DNA of 64,000 nt from positions 20,825,027-20,889,026 of the forward strand of contig NC_037593.1 of the NCBI RefSeq assembly GCF_003073045.1, written 5' to 3'. Both the position numbers and the translations under genes were made by a program. Source of the DNA: Pomacea canaliculata (taxonomy: Eukaryota; Mollusca; Gastropoda; Architaenioglossa; Ampullariidae). A model generated the notes under the pieces. That model worked only from the letters and a program-made list of their open reading frames with translations, was not told where the DNA came from and did no database searches. Positions 26,881 to 37,215 of this stretch are shown in pieces (positions within the stretch are counted from its first letter, which is position 1; every line of letters begins with the position of its first letter).

Positions 26881-28640
26881 TCGTGAACTGGTGAAGCTGG
26901 CAGCACATCAGACCGACAGACGCGCCAACCGTGGTGGCCAGTCGGGGCTGGCGAAAACATCTACGGCCGCGATTCACCTACAGCCAGGGGAGATGACTGT
27001 ATAACAGTCCTACCCCTTATTGTCCAGCTGAAGGCCGGGTATCGCCAACGCCCCAAAATATTCTCTTTAGACCCTTTCTACCTGTGCAAGGTCACCGGGA
27101 GGAAGATGCACCCACCGGAGGGGAGAAATGAACAAAGTCTGGTGCAGGGGTAGAAACGTCACTTTTCCGGGTGGCGAGGTAGTGAGCGGAGAAGGGTCCG
27201 CGGGAACTGGAATTATTAGTGAATTGTGAACTTTAACTGACGAACTTGTGAACAGTGGAATTATTAGGGAAGTGTGAACTTTAACTGGTGAACTTGTGAA
27301 CTTGTAAACATTGGAATTATCACCATGATGACCAGTAATGAGAAGAAGCGCCAGAAAGCTAAGTTTGAAGATAATATCTGAATAATACTTGTAACTATTC
27401 CTTTATGTATGTATATACTCTTTGTTTAATTATATTCTTTTGACTCATACTAAAGTATCTGTATTCAAGGAATGTGTTGTAATTAGGTGTGTGTGGGTGC
27501 ATGCTAGATGAGCGTATGCTAGCACAGTTAGCCATTGCGCACAGGACCATCATTCTGTCCATTACAGTTACAATTAATGTCTCCTAGAAACCAATTAAAA
27601 GTGAAGAACAATGGTCTTACCTAACGATCGGGGGTGCGAGGACCTGGCTGGTGCAACTAGTCCTGAATCCTGTCAGAGCCAACGTCCAGCGGACCCCGGT
27701 GTGTAGGAGGGTGGTGTAGGCAGCGAGGGAGGGATGCACGCGTGGGTATTGGCGTGCGCGCGCAGGTTAATAGAAAGACGTGACTGTCGCCAGAAGGAGG
27801 CTTGACACACAGGCTACGCCGTAGGGAAGTTGTTTGATGCAGGACAGCACCAGTCCCCACAATCCTCTGCTGTCTCATTTTCATGTGTGTCACTGTTTCC
27901 AAGCTTACAACTGGCTGCTGAAGTCTAAACACACATGAAAAAAGATTACTTATCGTTTTAGGATTGTACATATATAAATGACATAGATTGTATGCCTTTA
28001 CGTATGGAATACATAAGATAAATATTATTATATATATATATACTCATATATAGTACATTGGATTCATAAAAATCAGTTGTCTTGATGAACGCGGTCCAGA
28101 GAGACGGCGGCTAAATGCGTGAATTGACTGTTGATAAGGTTTCTGGGTTCAAATCTCGTTTGGGGCACTCTGTTATTTTTCTGCATGTGGTACTGTGGTA
28201 CTTGCTTGTAGAGCTGTACTTGGCTGAGATGAAATCTTAGTCTCTGCGTACGAGTGCTATACTTGTTAATTTTTATCTGTGTGTGTTTTGTTATATTTTG
28301 TTTTCTGGTGGCATATTGAAGGTTTGATTTTCGAATGTATCATTCTCCAGTGTTACCTTTATAGATTTTTGTAGCAAGTGTATTATTAATTGCAATTTTT
28401 ATATATGCCACGTGTCATATATAAGACACAGTCTTTCTCTCTCACACACACACATTTTGACAACACTCAGCATGCTCGCTATCCTCAGGCTCCTGACTCT
28501 CACTGTCACGTGGGAGGATCGTCTGCACGCCCGCATTAAGCACCGCTAGCTCTCATTTCCGCCTGGCATTCAACGGCGCTCGTGCACATGACGTCGAGAG
28601 GTCTCAAGAAAACCAGGAGCAGACAGTCTGACTGCCAGAA
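26881..28640. other. Noncoding DNA after the LTR-like relic
   Basis: No gene is supported. At 27208-27310 there is a tandem pair of about 60 bases ('GGAATTATTAG...TGTGAACTTTAACTG...GAACTTGTGAAC'). These may belong to a longer form of the upstream element. A SINE-like piece follows at 28.1 kb. Confidence 0.5.
28085..28190 (+). mobile_element. tRNA-derived SINE-like fragment
   Basis: Contains a Pol III B-box-like GGTTCAAATC at 28146-28155 within 'TTTCTGGGTTCAAATCTCG', then 'GGGGCACTCTG'. The same B-box context and tail word recur on the minus strand at 59.0 kb and on the plus strand at 60.6 kb. It does not fold as an intact tRNA by eye, so I call it a SINE fragment, not a tRNA gene. Confidence 0.5.
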
Positions 28641-28648
28641 CAAGACAT

Positions 28649-28722
28649 TCCTCCTCCTCCTCCTCCTCCTCCTCCTCTCCTCCTCCTCCTCCTCCTCCAC
28701 CACCACCACCACCACCACCACA
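28649..28722. repeat. (TCC)n(ACC)n microsatellite
   Basis: A run of TCC triplets turns into ACC triplets after one interruption. Not coding. Confidence 0.95.
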
Positions 28723-28739
28723 AGTTGCTTTGACAACAC

Positions 28740-28913
28740 GAGGACTTGGCATCACAGTCCCGTCAGACTACAGTCAGTGATAATGAGAACTTACTAACAC
28801 AAGTCATCTGTCAGTTATAATAAGGACTAACACAAGTCATCTGTCAGACCACAGACAGTTTTAACAAGGACTGACTAAAACAGTTCATCTCTGTCAGACC
28901 ACAGTCTGTACTC
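28740..28913. repeat. Degenerate tandem repeat flanking the transposon
   Basis: Three or more imperfect copies of a unit of about 50 bases contain 'CATCTGTCAGACCACAG' and 'AAGGACTAACACAAG'. Similar sequence resumes after 34955 ('TCTGTAACACCATTCGTCTGAGACC'), so the 6 kb transposon appears to have inserted inside this array. GTCTGTA occurs on both sides of the element. Confidence 0.6.
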
Positions 28914-29636
28914 CCCAGATAGCATGAAAACATTTTAAAAACGTTTTAAAAACGTTTACATGGATGTAATAAGGTTTACGTTTTAGATAAAACGTTTTAA
29001 AAACATTTTAAAAACATTTACCAAAAAAACATTTTTAAGTAAAACATTTTAAAAACATTTTTAAAATGTTTGAAAATAAAACATTTAAAACAAAAATGTT
29101 AAATAAATGTTTTATAAACGTTTACAATGTTAACCTTTATGGCTGCGCGTCATGACGTAATTTTTTATAAGACGTCACTATTTGATTCGCGGGCATTCGC
29201 TTCTCCTATGGAATTTTAGAGCCAGTCCACGGTGTAGATACTGAAAATCCTCACCAAAAAGCTTTTTTAAAGACTTTGTTATATTTGTCTTATGACTAGG
29301 TTTGATAGTTTAAAATCATTGCAGTTTTTAAAACATCAATGCTACGTAACTAAATATTTGCTATTCTTCTTGTGGATGCACGTACTCCCATGATTCCACG
29401 CGGCGCGACATTTTCTCTGCTGATGTACTGTATGTTTGAAAACCAAGGTTGTAATCTTTTCTCTTTGTTTACCATACACGTACTTCAGGTTCTTAATTAT
29501 AAAACGCTATATACCGTGTTCTAGTACAACACACATTTAATGTATGCTTATTGGTTGTGATGTGTCAAAGTTTACTTTCTGAATTGAGCGCTCGTACATA
29601 ATCTAATACGTTAAGGCAGCTGATAGTTCACATCAT

Positions 29637-30260
29637 GTCGTCCTACTGGACGAAGCGGAGAAAAGTTAATAAAACTTGTAGAAGCAGAGTTGGCAGAACT
29701 GAAGGAAGAAAGATGTATTCAATACACACTGATACAAACATTCACGATCCACTGTCGTAGAGAAGGTGCTCACAGTTTTAGATCTACAGAGTCAAGTTAA
29801 TAACAGTTCGAACCAGCAGACACCAGAACTCTCAGCGATAACACCACGCCAGCAATATTTACCGACTAAATACAATTTGGATGAAAATAATGATGATGAT
29901 GTTGTGAAATCTAATTTTAGTGAATTTGAAGATTATATTGATGATCAGTTTCATTCAGCGATATCTTCAGACAGCGACAGTGAAACAGATACAGATTTGG
30001 CCACACAGTTGGCATATTGGGTCGCAACATTTAACATTTCCAACAGTTCACTTTCAGTACTTCTTGCCTTGTTGCGACAAAAGCATCCTGCAATAACTGC
30101 TTGCTTGAATTCATTGCTAAACCGTTATCTATGGCTGAAATGGTACCACTGGTATTGTGTAATCATTTCTCATTATCATGTAAATTTGTGTTACATGTTC
30201 TTAAAATTTACGTTAAGGATGATAGAGTTTTTAATAACATTAAATAACGTGACATTATAA
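29637..30260 (+). pseudogene. Transposon-encoded transposase-like gene, decayed 5' part
   Basis: An ATG at 29637 opens 'MSSYWTKRRKVNK'. A one-base shift then gives 'LVEAELAELKEERCIQ'. Farther on, an open frame contains an acidic stretch ('SDSDSETDTDLATQ') followed by 'LAYWVATFNISNSSLSVLLA' and 'LLRQKHPAITACLNSLL'. Family knowledge: transposon-borne proteins in cnidarians and other animals begin with a basic 'WTKRRK' segment and carry 'LAxWAVxFNISHxAxxxLLxIL' ahead of their core. The frame stops at 30260 without a catalytic domain, so the copy is truncated as well as frameshifted. The gene identity is inferred from this N-terminal pattern only. Confidence 0.45.
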
Positions 30261-30495
30261 CATTGCATGCCACAGAAGCAAACTGCAGTCAATACAATCA
30301 TATCTCAGCTGAACAAGATTCATGCTATCCTCCCTGTATTTACCATAGTTCCTTGAGTATAACAGTGTATAAAAATATATGCAGTCATAATCTCTGACGG
30401 AAATATGACAGATGAAGTCAAACGTCCAACACTCCCATAAAGTCACACAGTTAGCCTCCCTGGTAAGAGTTCATAGAGGATTGTTTATTTTTCAG

Positions 30496-33159
30496 CACGC
30501 GAAACGGTTAGCATACTGGCCACCAAGTGAGCTGACAAAACACCTTAAGGAGGGAGCTCTGCCAGATAGACATACCTGGACTCTTCAAGCTGTTTGCATT
30601 TTTGGTTCAAAGGGTACTTTTATACTTTTTTTACTCATTGTCATATATATGTATATTATAGAGATTAGATGTTTGATGACTTCGTCAGCCTGGTTAATAT
30701 TTTTGTGGTCAGTCTCTTGATAAAGTTTAAAAGTATTGTTCATATTTATTTTGTAAAAGGTTTTAAGGTAGTGTTAGTGTCTTTAGTCCACGCAGACCTT
30801 GCTTAGGGTTTATTGTGGTTACAGACTGGAACATACAGCCACATGACCATTAACATCTCAGCGAACAGACAGTTAACTGATTTTGTCATGTGAAATTCAT
30901 ATTGTATGGCAAAGCATTGCATGCCATTATTCTCGATGTTTATTATAACCACAAAATAATAACCCTTTCAGATGAGTATTTGGTTGCCAGACGAAAAGTG
31001 GAAAACAGCCAGTATACATCAAACTTGGATACAACAGATGATGACAGCACTAAAGGTTGAAAAGATCGGAAGAGGAAGAGAAACAAGTAGTCACATTGTG
31101 TCTTGTTTGAGTTATAGAATGACAGGGATTAGGGAATCCCTAGGTTTGGAGAACAACTGACAAGATCAGTACAGATTTCAGTATTGCAGTTCATTTCAAT
31201 TTTTCATGAGAGTAATATTGATATTATGATAGGTATAGCCTAGGAATTATTTATTATTTTATTTCTTAAATCTTTTACTCCAGAAATTCTTAAATTTTCA
31301 TAATTGTCATTTCCCTGCACACTTATTAATAGGTATGCTTGTTAATTAGGTTAGGGCTAGAGAGCCCAGACGAGGAGGAAGAAGACGACTTTAGATGGAA
31401 ATCAGTGCATCCAGCAGTGCCAGCAGGACCATTGCCAGACTCATTGCAACCACAAGTGGAAAACAAGCGTTTATGCCCACAGGTAAATGCACTAACCACA
31501 AGAATATTGCCTCCACGACGTGAGCACCCCAGTGACCAACGTAGTGACTCTCAGCAAGGAGTACAAGAGGGGACAGACCTCACAACTGCAGCAGTAAAAG
31601 GCGGTACCCAGAGAGTGTCTAATGAAGGTAATTCAGAAAATTTTATATTATGGGTAACTTTTCTTGCTTTTTGTTTTGCCTATTTAATTTTGTTGTGAAT
31701 TCCCTTTCACAATCTCATGTTGAACATAGTGTTGGTTATACAAGTTTCTTACTGCCTCCCAAATCACCGTTGATTGACTTCATTCACCTATAAAAGTTAA
31801 TTGTCCACTTTTGCTCACAGTGCTATGTTCATACTGTTGCAGCATTTGCCTGGCTCATTCTGGAACAAGACAGAGAATTGAAATTGATGCTACAGGAAGT
31901 AAAAGATATGGTGATTCATTCACTGATAAGCAAAGACCAGCCTGCTCCAGCAAAGGATGCCTGAATGTTGCCAGAAGATTTGAGCCTTCCGATTAGAACA
32001 CAGCAAGAGCTGTTGGAACTGGATGGACGCCTTGATGATGATTCCTTTCATGAATTACTCGTACGTAAAGCAGATGTCATTGTTAAAGCCATGATTGAAA
32101 TGACAATCTGTAATAATTTAGGGGAATTTTAAAGCAGAGCTTGACATTTTTGAAAAACTTATGTTTTTATAGGGAATTCATTTGAGAATGATCAGTTCTT
32201 GTCAATCTATCATACATATATAGTGTGGAACACAATAAGTCAAATTTTAAATCCAGTTTCAAAGGGTTTCAGCCTCATAAACTTTATGGTTATTGGGGAA
32301 GGAAACATTAAATGTCAGCTTTTTGTGAAAGTTTTCAGTTTATAATTTTTGTATGGCCCTTGAATTGTAAATAATTAAAGCCATATATATTTTCACTACA
32401 CCCTTTCTTGTTTATGATGTGTGGTTTACTTTTGACAGATATTTTTCTTGTCTTCTAAAGATTTGCAAGTCAAAAGCCTCTCCTGTGTGGGTAGAACGAA
32501 TGCAAAGGATTGTGCGAAAAGAATCATGCGGCGACTCCTGACCAACAAGATTGCTCGGAACTATAACTGGAAAGGACAAAAGGGAGAGATGTGTGCTTTC
32601 AAGGGACTGAAGGTGCAGGCCATGATCTACAGTAAGTGATGATGTATAAATGTTAGTGTATATTATTATTAAAGGTATAGATATATGATATATTGTCTAC
32701 ACATACTTTGACAAAAAAGAGAAGTGCAGATCTAAGTGCTTATTTTTGTATAACATGAATTGACATTTTTCATTGCTAGCTCTACAGTTGAAAATTATTT
32801 GTAGCTCTTGTCAGTATTAATTGTGCTTCTATGGGTGAAACTAGCTTAAAAACGGAAAGACATGGGGAACAAGCATAAGCACCATAAAACTGAAACAATA
32901 TGTATAGTGTGAGACTTCTTTAGTCCATCTTTAATCTATAAACCTGTAGCGCTTCTTTAATCTACAAATCCCATTTTTGCTATCTGCAGAAGCTGTACGG
33001 AAGAACCGTGGGTGTATGGAGGCTTCCGATAAAGTTAGTGCAGGAGCCATCACAGAGTGGAGACCAATGCTTCAGCAGACAGTGCTGTTCTACCTGTCCG
33101 TCGTCCTTCCCGCCCGAGCTGCCATCCGCATCAGAGAGCGACTACTCCTCTCTCAGTGA
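30496..33159 (+). pseudogene. DUF4806-type gene carried by the transposon
   Basis: Exon-like blocks follow the usual order of DUF4806 proteins. Block 30496-30613 ('RLAYWPPSELTKHL') matches the N-terminal 'CYWPP' domain. Block 30972-31055 carries 'LVARRKVENSQYTSNLDTTD', the family's 'ARKKLxxAExTSD' segment. About 31344-31626 is acidic and Pro-rich. About 31845-32055 carries 'LQEVKDMVIHSL' and 'LPEDLSLPIRTQQELLELDG'. Block 32439-32631 carries 'GRTNAKDCAKRIMRRLLTNK' and 'ARNYNWKGQKGE', the core DUF4806 motif. Block 32991-33159 ends 'KAVRKN...LLLSQ'. Phases agree at 30613/30972, about 32055/32439 and 32631/32991. In-frame stops (for example TGA at 31962-31964) show decay, although the C-terminal domain looks intact. 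Function unknown; probably a DNA-binding accessory of the transposon. Confidence 0.65.
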
Positions 33160-34955
33160 CAGAGAAGTCTAGAGATATACACGTAATGTCTACGATGACT
33201 GCAATGCCACCTACAGCCGCCGTCCTGGTCACGTAGCCATTTGCTTCCCACGGCAACTAGCAGGCAGTCCAGACAGTCCTTTGCCACTGGATCGCCCCCA
33301 CGATCAAGAGCTGTCTCCCACATAGGACACCTCTGCGCTCTACCTCATTGTACTCCTCTACACTGGCATATGTCTGCCCCACCTTTCTGCATGTGGGACC
33401 ACAGGCTTGTCACCAAGCAACTCTTGACCCCAATTGGGACGCTTGATACTTCACCATTTAAGTTCACACATGACATTGCTGTAGAAGAGGTCCTATCCAA
33501 TACATGGCCTTGGATGTAGCTGGTGATTATCTCTGATATTTTGCACAAATATCTGATAGTTTAGATATCTGATGATTACGAATAAGAAGGTTTCCGTATA
33601 CTCGAATAAAGGCATGTGGATCTGATAGTGTTCTATATACCTTGTTCTTAAAGCCTTTTCCCCAGATGTACAGGAACCTTTGTTCAGCCTTGTTTTACAG
33701 TGTGGAAAATCTCATAAGGCTGGTTAATTTGACTGATGTGTCCATTGTAGAAGGTTGGTGATGATAATTTGATCGTTGTTATGTACAGAAGGATACCTGT
33801 ATTTCTTGTGTATTTTGTGCTACATCTAGATGGATTAACCATATACTATATCTTTTCTTACATCTAAAGCTCTATTAGTTTAGTTTTAGTTTAATTATTC
33901 CTTGGGAATCTTTATGGAGCTTAACACCTATCCTTGAAACATTTTAAATTGAACTGTTTAAAAGTGTTACTTTAATAACATTCCTTTGCTTTGACTTAAC
34001 AGTGGTTAATTAATTCCTCTGATTGTTCTCTGTTTCTCATCTTTATCACATATGGTCAATGCTTTTGTTGTACATCTATAGTTAATGCTTAATAATAATT
34101 GGAATGATATGTCCCTTGTAGTAGGGTAAGAAGATGATAATTAGCATATTGTTATCTACATAGGGGTAACTGTCTTTTTTTGGTGTATTTTGTACATCAT
34201 CCAATTGTATTTACAATTCACTATTTTTTAGTAAATGTAAATGTCGATAAGTTTCGTTTTAGTTCAATTATTTCTTGGCACTCTGCACGGATAACAGTGC
34301 CGCACAACCTCACCTTTAAGTACTGAAATGTGAAATATTTAAAAGTATTAATTTAAGAAAAGATCCTATGCATTGATTTGTCAGTGTTTAATTAATTCAT
34401 ATTCTTGTTCTCTTTTTTGAGTATCATTTATTCATTTTTGTCACAAATGGTCACCATTTTGTACTTGCTATTGTATAATGTAAATTTGTCTCCTGGATGG
34501 ATCCACAATGACACGACATATGGTTTAATTACAACAAATGAAAATCTTCTCTGTACATCATTTATGCCATGTTTGAAGTGAAACTGTGAAAAGTATGTGT
34601 GAACTGTGAAACATTTACATTAGGTTTCAAAAACATTTTTAAAACGTTTAAAAAACGTGTCCTTCGAAACATTTAAATTAGGTTTAAAAAACATTTTAAA
34701 AACGTTTTTAAAACATTTACATACGAATATTTATTAAATGTTTTTAAAATGTTTTACAGAAAAATGTTTATAAAACGTTTTAAAAATATTTTTTAAATGT
34801 TTTACAAATGTTTGCAGAAAACGTTTTTAAAACATTACTTTGATGGGCATGATAAACATTTTTAAAACGTTTTCTGCAAACCTTTTTAAAATGTTTTATG
34901 TAAACATTTTAAAACGTTTTTAAAACGTTTTTAAAACGTTTGCATGCTATCTGGG

Positions 34956-37117
34956 TCTGTAACACCATTCGTCTGAGACCAGACCGAGCTCTCACCATGG
35001 AATACTCGGCAAGTACAAGGCTAGATGCACAAGCAGCCCACATCTCTCCTGCATACATAACCTGCCATTAGACATCAATTTTATTCATTCGCCTCTCGCC
35101 GCGGGACTTTCTCTCCCCCTGTAAAATATACGGGCAGTTTTATGTACAGACAATGAGACAGGATTCTTTATGCAGTCACGTTTTGTTATCCAGGGCGACT
35201 CGGTTCCTTTTAACCAAACAGATTCTCAGCTTGACTGACAAAAAACTGACAAAGCTTTTTTTTTTTGTTGTTCTTTCTGTGCACAAGATGGTGGACGTGG
35301 GCATTTGTCTTCTTATTTCGTCGTTCTCTTTCTGCGAGAATTGCTTGTTGAAGCAGAAATAAAAACAGAAATATTGAGGTTAAAAAAATAAACTTGCTTT
35401 TGGCGTTATGTGAATTGTTGGACATGTATATACTTAAATATTGAATAGGACTGTGTCTGAATTGTGACACGTGTAGCAGTGTCAGAGTTATGACACGTTC
35501 CCACGTGACATGGGTGAAGTACAGCGGGTGTGAGTGGTGATAGTTACCGCGGGTGGAGTTCGTGTCTTGTCATCGCTTCAGTCGTCGTCTCTAATGTTTT
35601 TGTTGAGGCTGTAGCCACAGCCATAACTTCTATCGGGTTACTTACCACGTGTATTTATATCACTTGTTACACACTTTAATAATATTGTTACAGCTGCCAT
35701 TCACCACGAATTCCTTGAGCCGCTTCATGATGTCAAGAGAAGAGTAAAAGGACAAAAGTAGTGTGAACCTACCCAACGATCTCTAATTACAGTGTAAATA
35801 CTGGTTGTGTTGACCATCATGATCGGCTTGTTTTGCTGGTGTTTCTTTTAAGTACTGTCGAAATGCTGTCTCTGAAGACTTGAACCATTGCCTCAGTTAT
35901 TTGAAGACAGCCATCCACCCCGGAAGTGTGAAGGGACTCCCAGGGTGCCACGGGACGGTCACGTCTTAATGCAAAGGTGTTGTCAGAATCGAGGATGAAT
36001 GGCGGAAAATAATGTCCATCTTGAAGCCGTATCTTGCTACAAAAGTCTTGACATTTAGACTACGACCGTATGCTTGACAAATGTTGTGCAACACATTCGT
36101 TGGTCAGGGCTGAGTCAGGTACAGCCTATCATACTGTAGGTACATACAGGTACATACTGACAGTTACATTGAGGTGTCACGTGACCTCGCAGCCACTGTA
36201 CAATCAGCATCACTGTAGTCAGTGTAGTGTGAGTGTCGTGACTGACTCAAGCTGCAGTCCTTCACTGACAACCCATCGACACTGGTAAGAGACTTTGCAC
36301 CTCGTGTGCTTCCTACTGCTCACCCTGCTATCAAACAAACAAACGGACACCATAGCTATGATGGTATTTAATATTAGTGTACTTTGTCAGATATTCAGCA
36401 CATGTTTAAGCACACACTTACTGGTGTCAAGCGGCAGCCATAGGGTGTGTGTGTGTGGATGAGCTTTTAGCTTCTTGTTTGCATTTACTGAGACATGCCG
36501 ACGTTTAGAGACAGGTGTGTTTCGATTAGTCACAACGGTAAACAAATAAAAAGGCAGGAGAAAAAGGTAGTTTTATCTGCTGTCCCGATGGTAAATTCCT
36601 AAAATTTCCAAAGGTGAAAATATAGGTTGAAAGCGATAAGAAGAGAGAGCTCAACAATATGCAGTCGACATTTTGTCAGGTTTTAGATAAGTGACCGTTG
36701 TGTAATCGTCATCACACATTGAAATAACTGAAGTTTATCTCTGAACAGCTTGCAGGCAAATTTTCCCCTCGTTAAAGACCAATCCGCAGCGGATGATTAA
36801 TTAACGGATGGGTTTTGAAGGCTGAAAATTATAGGTTAGGTTTATACCGCCTGTCGTCTGATATCTGAAAAAACTCAAACTCAAGTCGGTCTTTAACTTC
36901 TAGAACGAGCCCAAAGCACAAATTCACTTTTGGTTTAACTGTTAACATAAAAAAAAGATCAGACAATGCGAAATTTCTTCTCGACGGAGGTCCAAACGCT
37001 CTAGCTTTATGGTCTGCTGTGCTTTCGGTTTATTAGCCATAAGGCGAGGGAAAGAGGTCGAGAACTTTTGCCAATAAAGAAAGGAAAAAAACGCAACTAA
37101 ATAAAAAACTTGTTGCA
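34956..37117. other. Spacer upstream of NPL
   Basis: No coding exon is supported. A dispersed repeat sits at 35652-35792. The stretch 36060-36290 ends in a strong donor (CACTG/gtaaga at 36283), so it could be a noncoding first exon of NPL. This is inference only. Confidence 0.45.
35652..35792 (+). repeat. Dispersed repeat, copy 1
   Basis: Runs from 'ATTTATATCACTTGTTACA' to 'CTCTAATTACAGTG' and matches 40797-40940 with roughly 80-85% identity by eye, in the same orientation. Contains 'CAGCTGCCATT' and 'AAAAGTAGTGTGAACC'. No coding capacity or Pol III box was noticed; the family is unknown. Confidence 0.75.
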
Positions 37118-37214
37118 ACTGTGTCATATCAACAGAACATTGTGTGTCATATCAACAGAACACTGTGTGTCATACCAACAGAACACTGTGTGTCATACCA
37201 ACAGAACACTGTGT
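37118..37214 (+). repeat. 23-base minisatellite running into the NPL start
   Basis: Four to five copies of 'AACAGAACACTGTGTGTCATACC' sit directly upstream of the NPL initiator. The final copy changes from TGTGTCATAC to TGTGTCATGG, so the ATG lies within the last repeat unit. Each unit also carries a 'CAACAG' word that resembles a splice acceptor. Confidence 0.85.
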
Positions 37215-37215
37215 C

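Larger units (their letters stand above)
28914..34955 (+). mobile_element. 6.0 kb DNA transposon with palindrome-rich inverted ends
   Basis: The left end starts 'CCCAGATAGCATG' and the right end finishes 'CATGCTATCTGGG', so they are inverted copies. The match continues about 45 bases into each end through AAAACGTTTT-type units. About 200 bases on the left and 350 on the right consist almost wholly of alternating AAAACATTTT, AAAACGTTTT and AAAATGTTTA words, each nearly self-complementary. Inside, on the plus strand, lie remnants of a transposase-like gene (29637-30260) and a spliced DUF4806-type gene (30496-33159). About 1.4 kb of AT-rich noncoding sequence follows. The superfamily is not settled: no DDE core is visible, and the target-site duplication is uncertain (TCTGTA lies beside the right end and 3 bases outside the left end). 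Confidence 0.75.
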
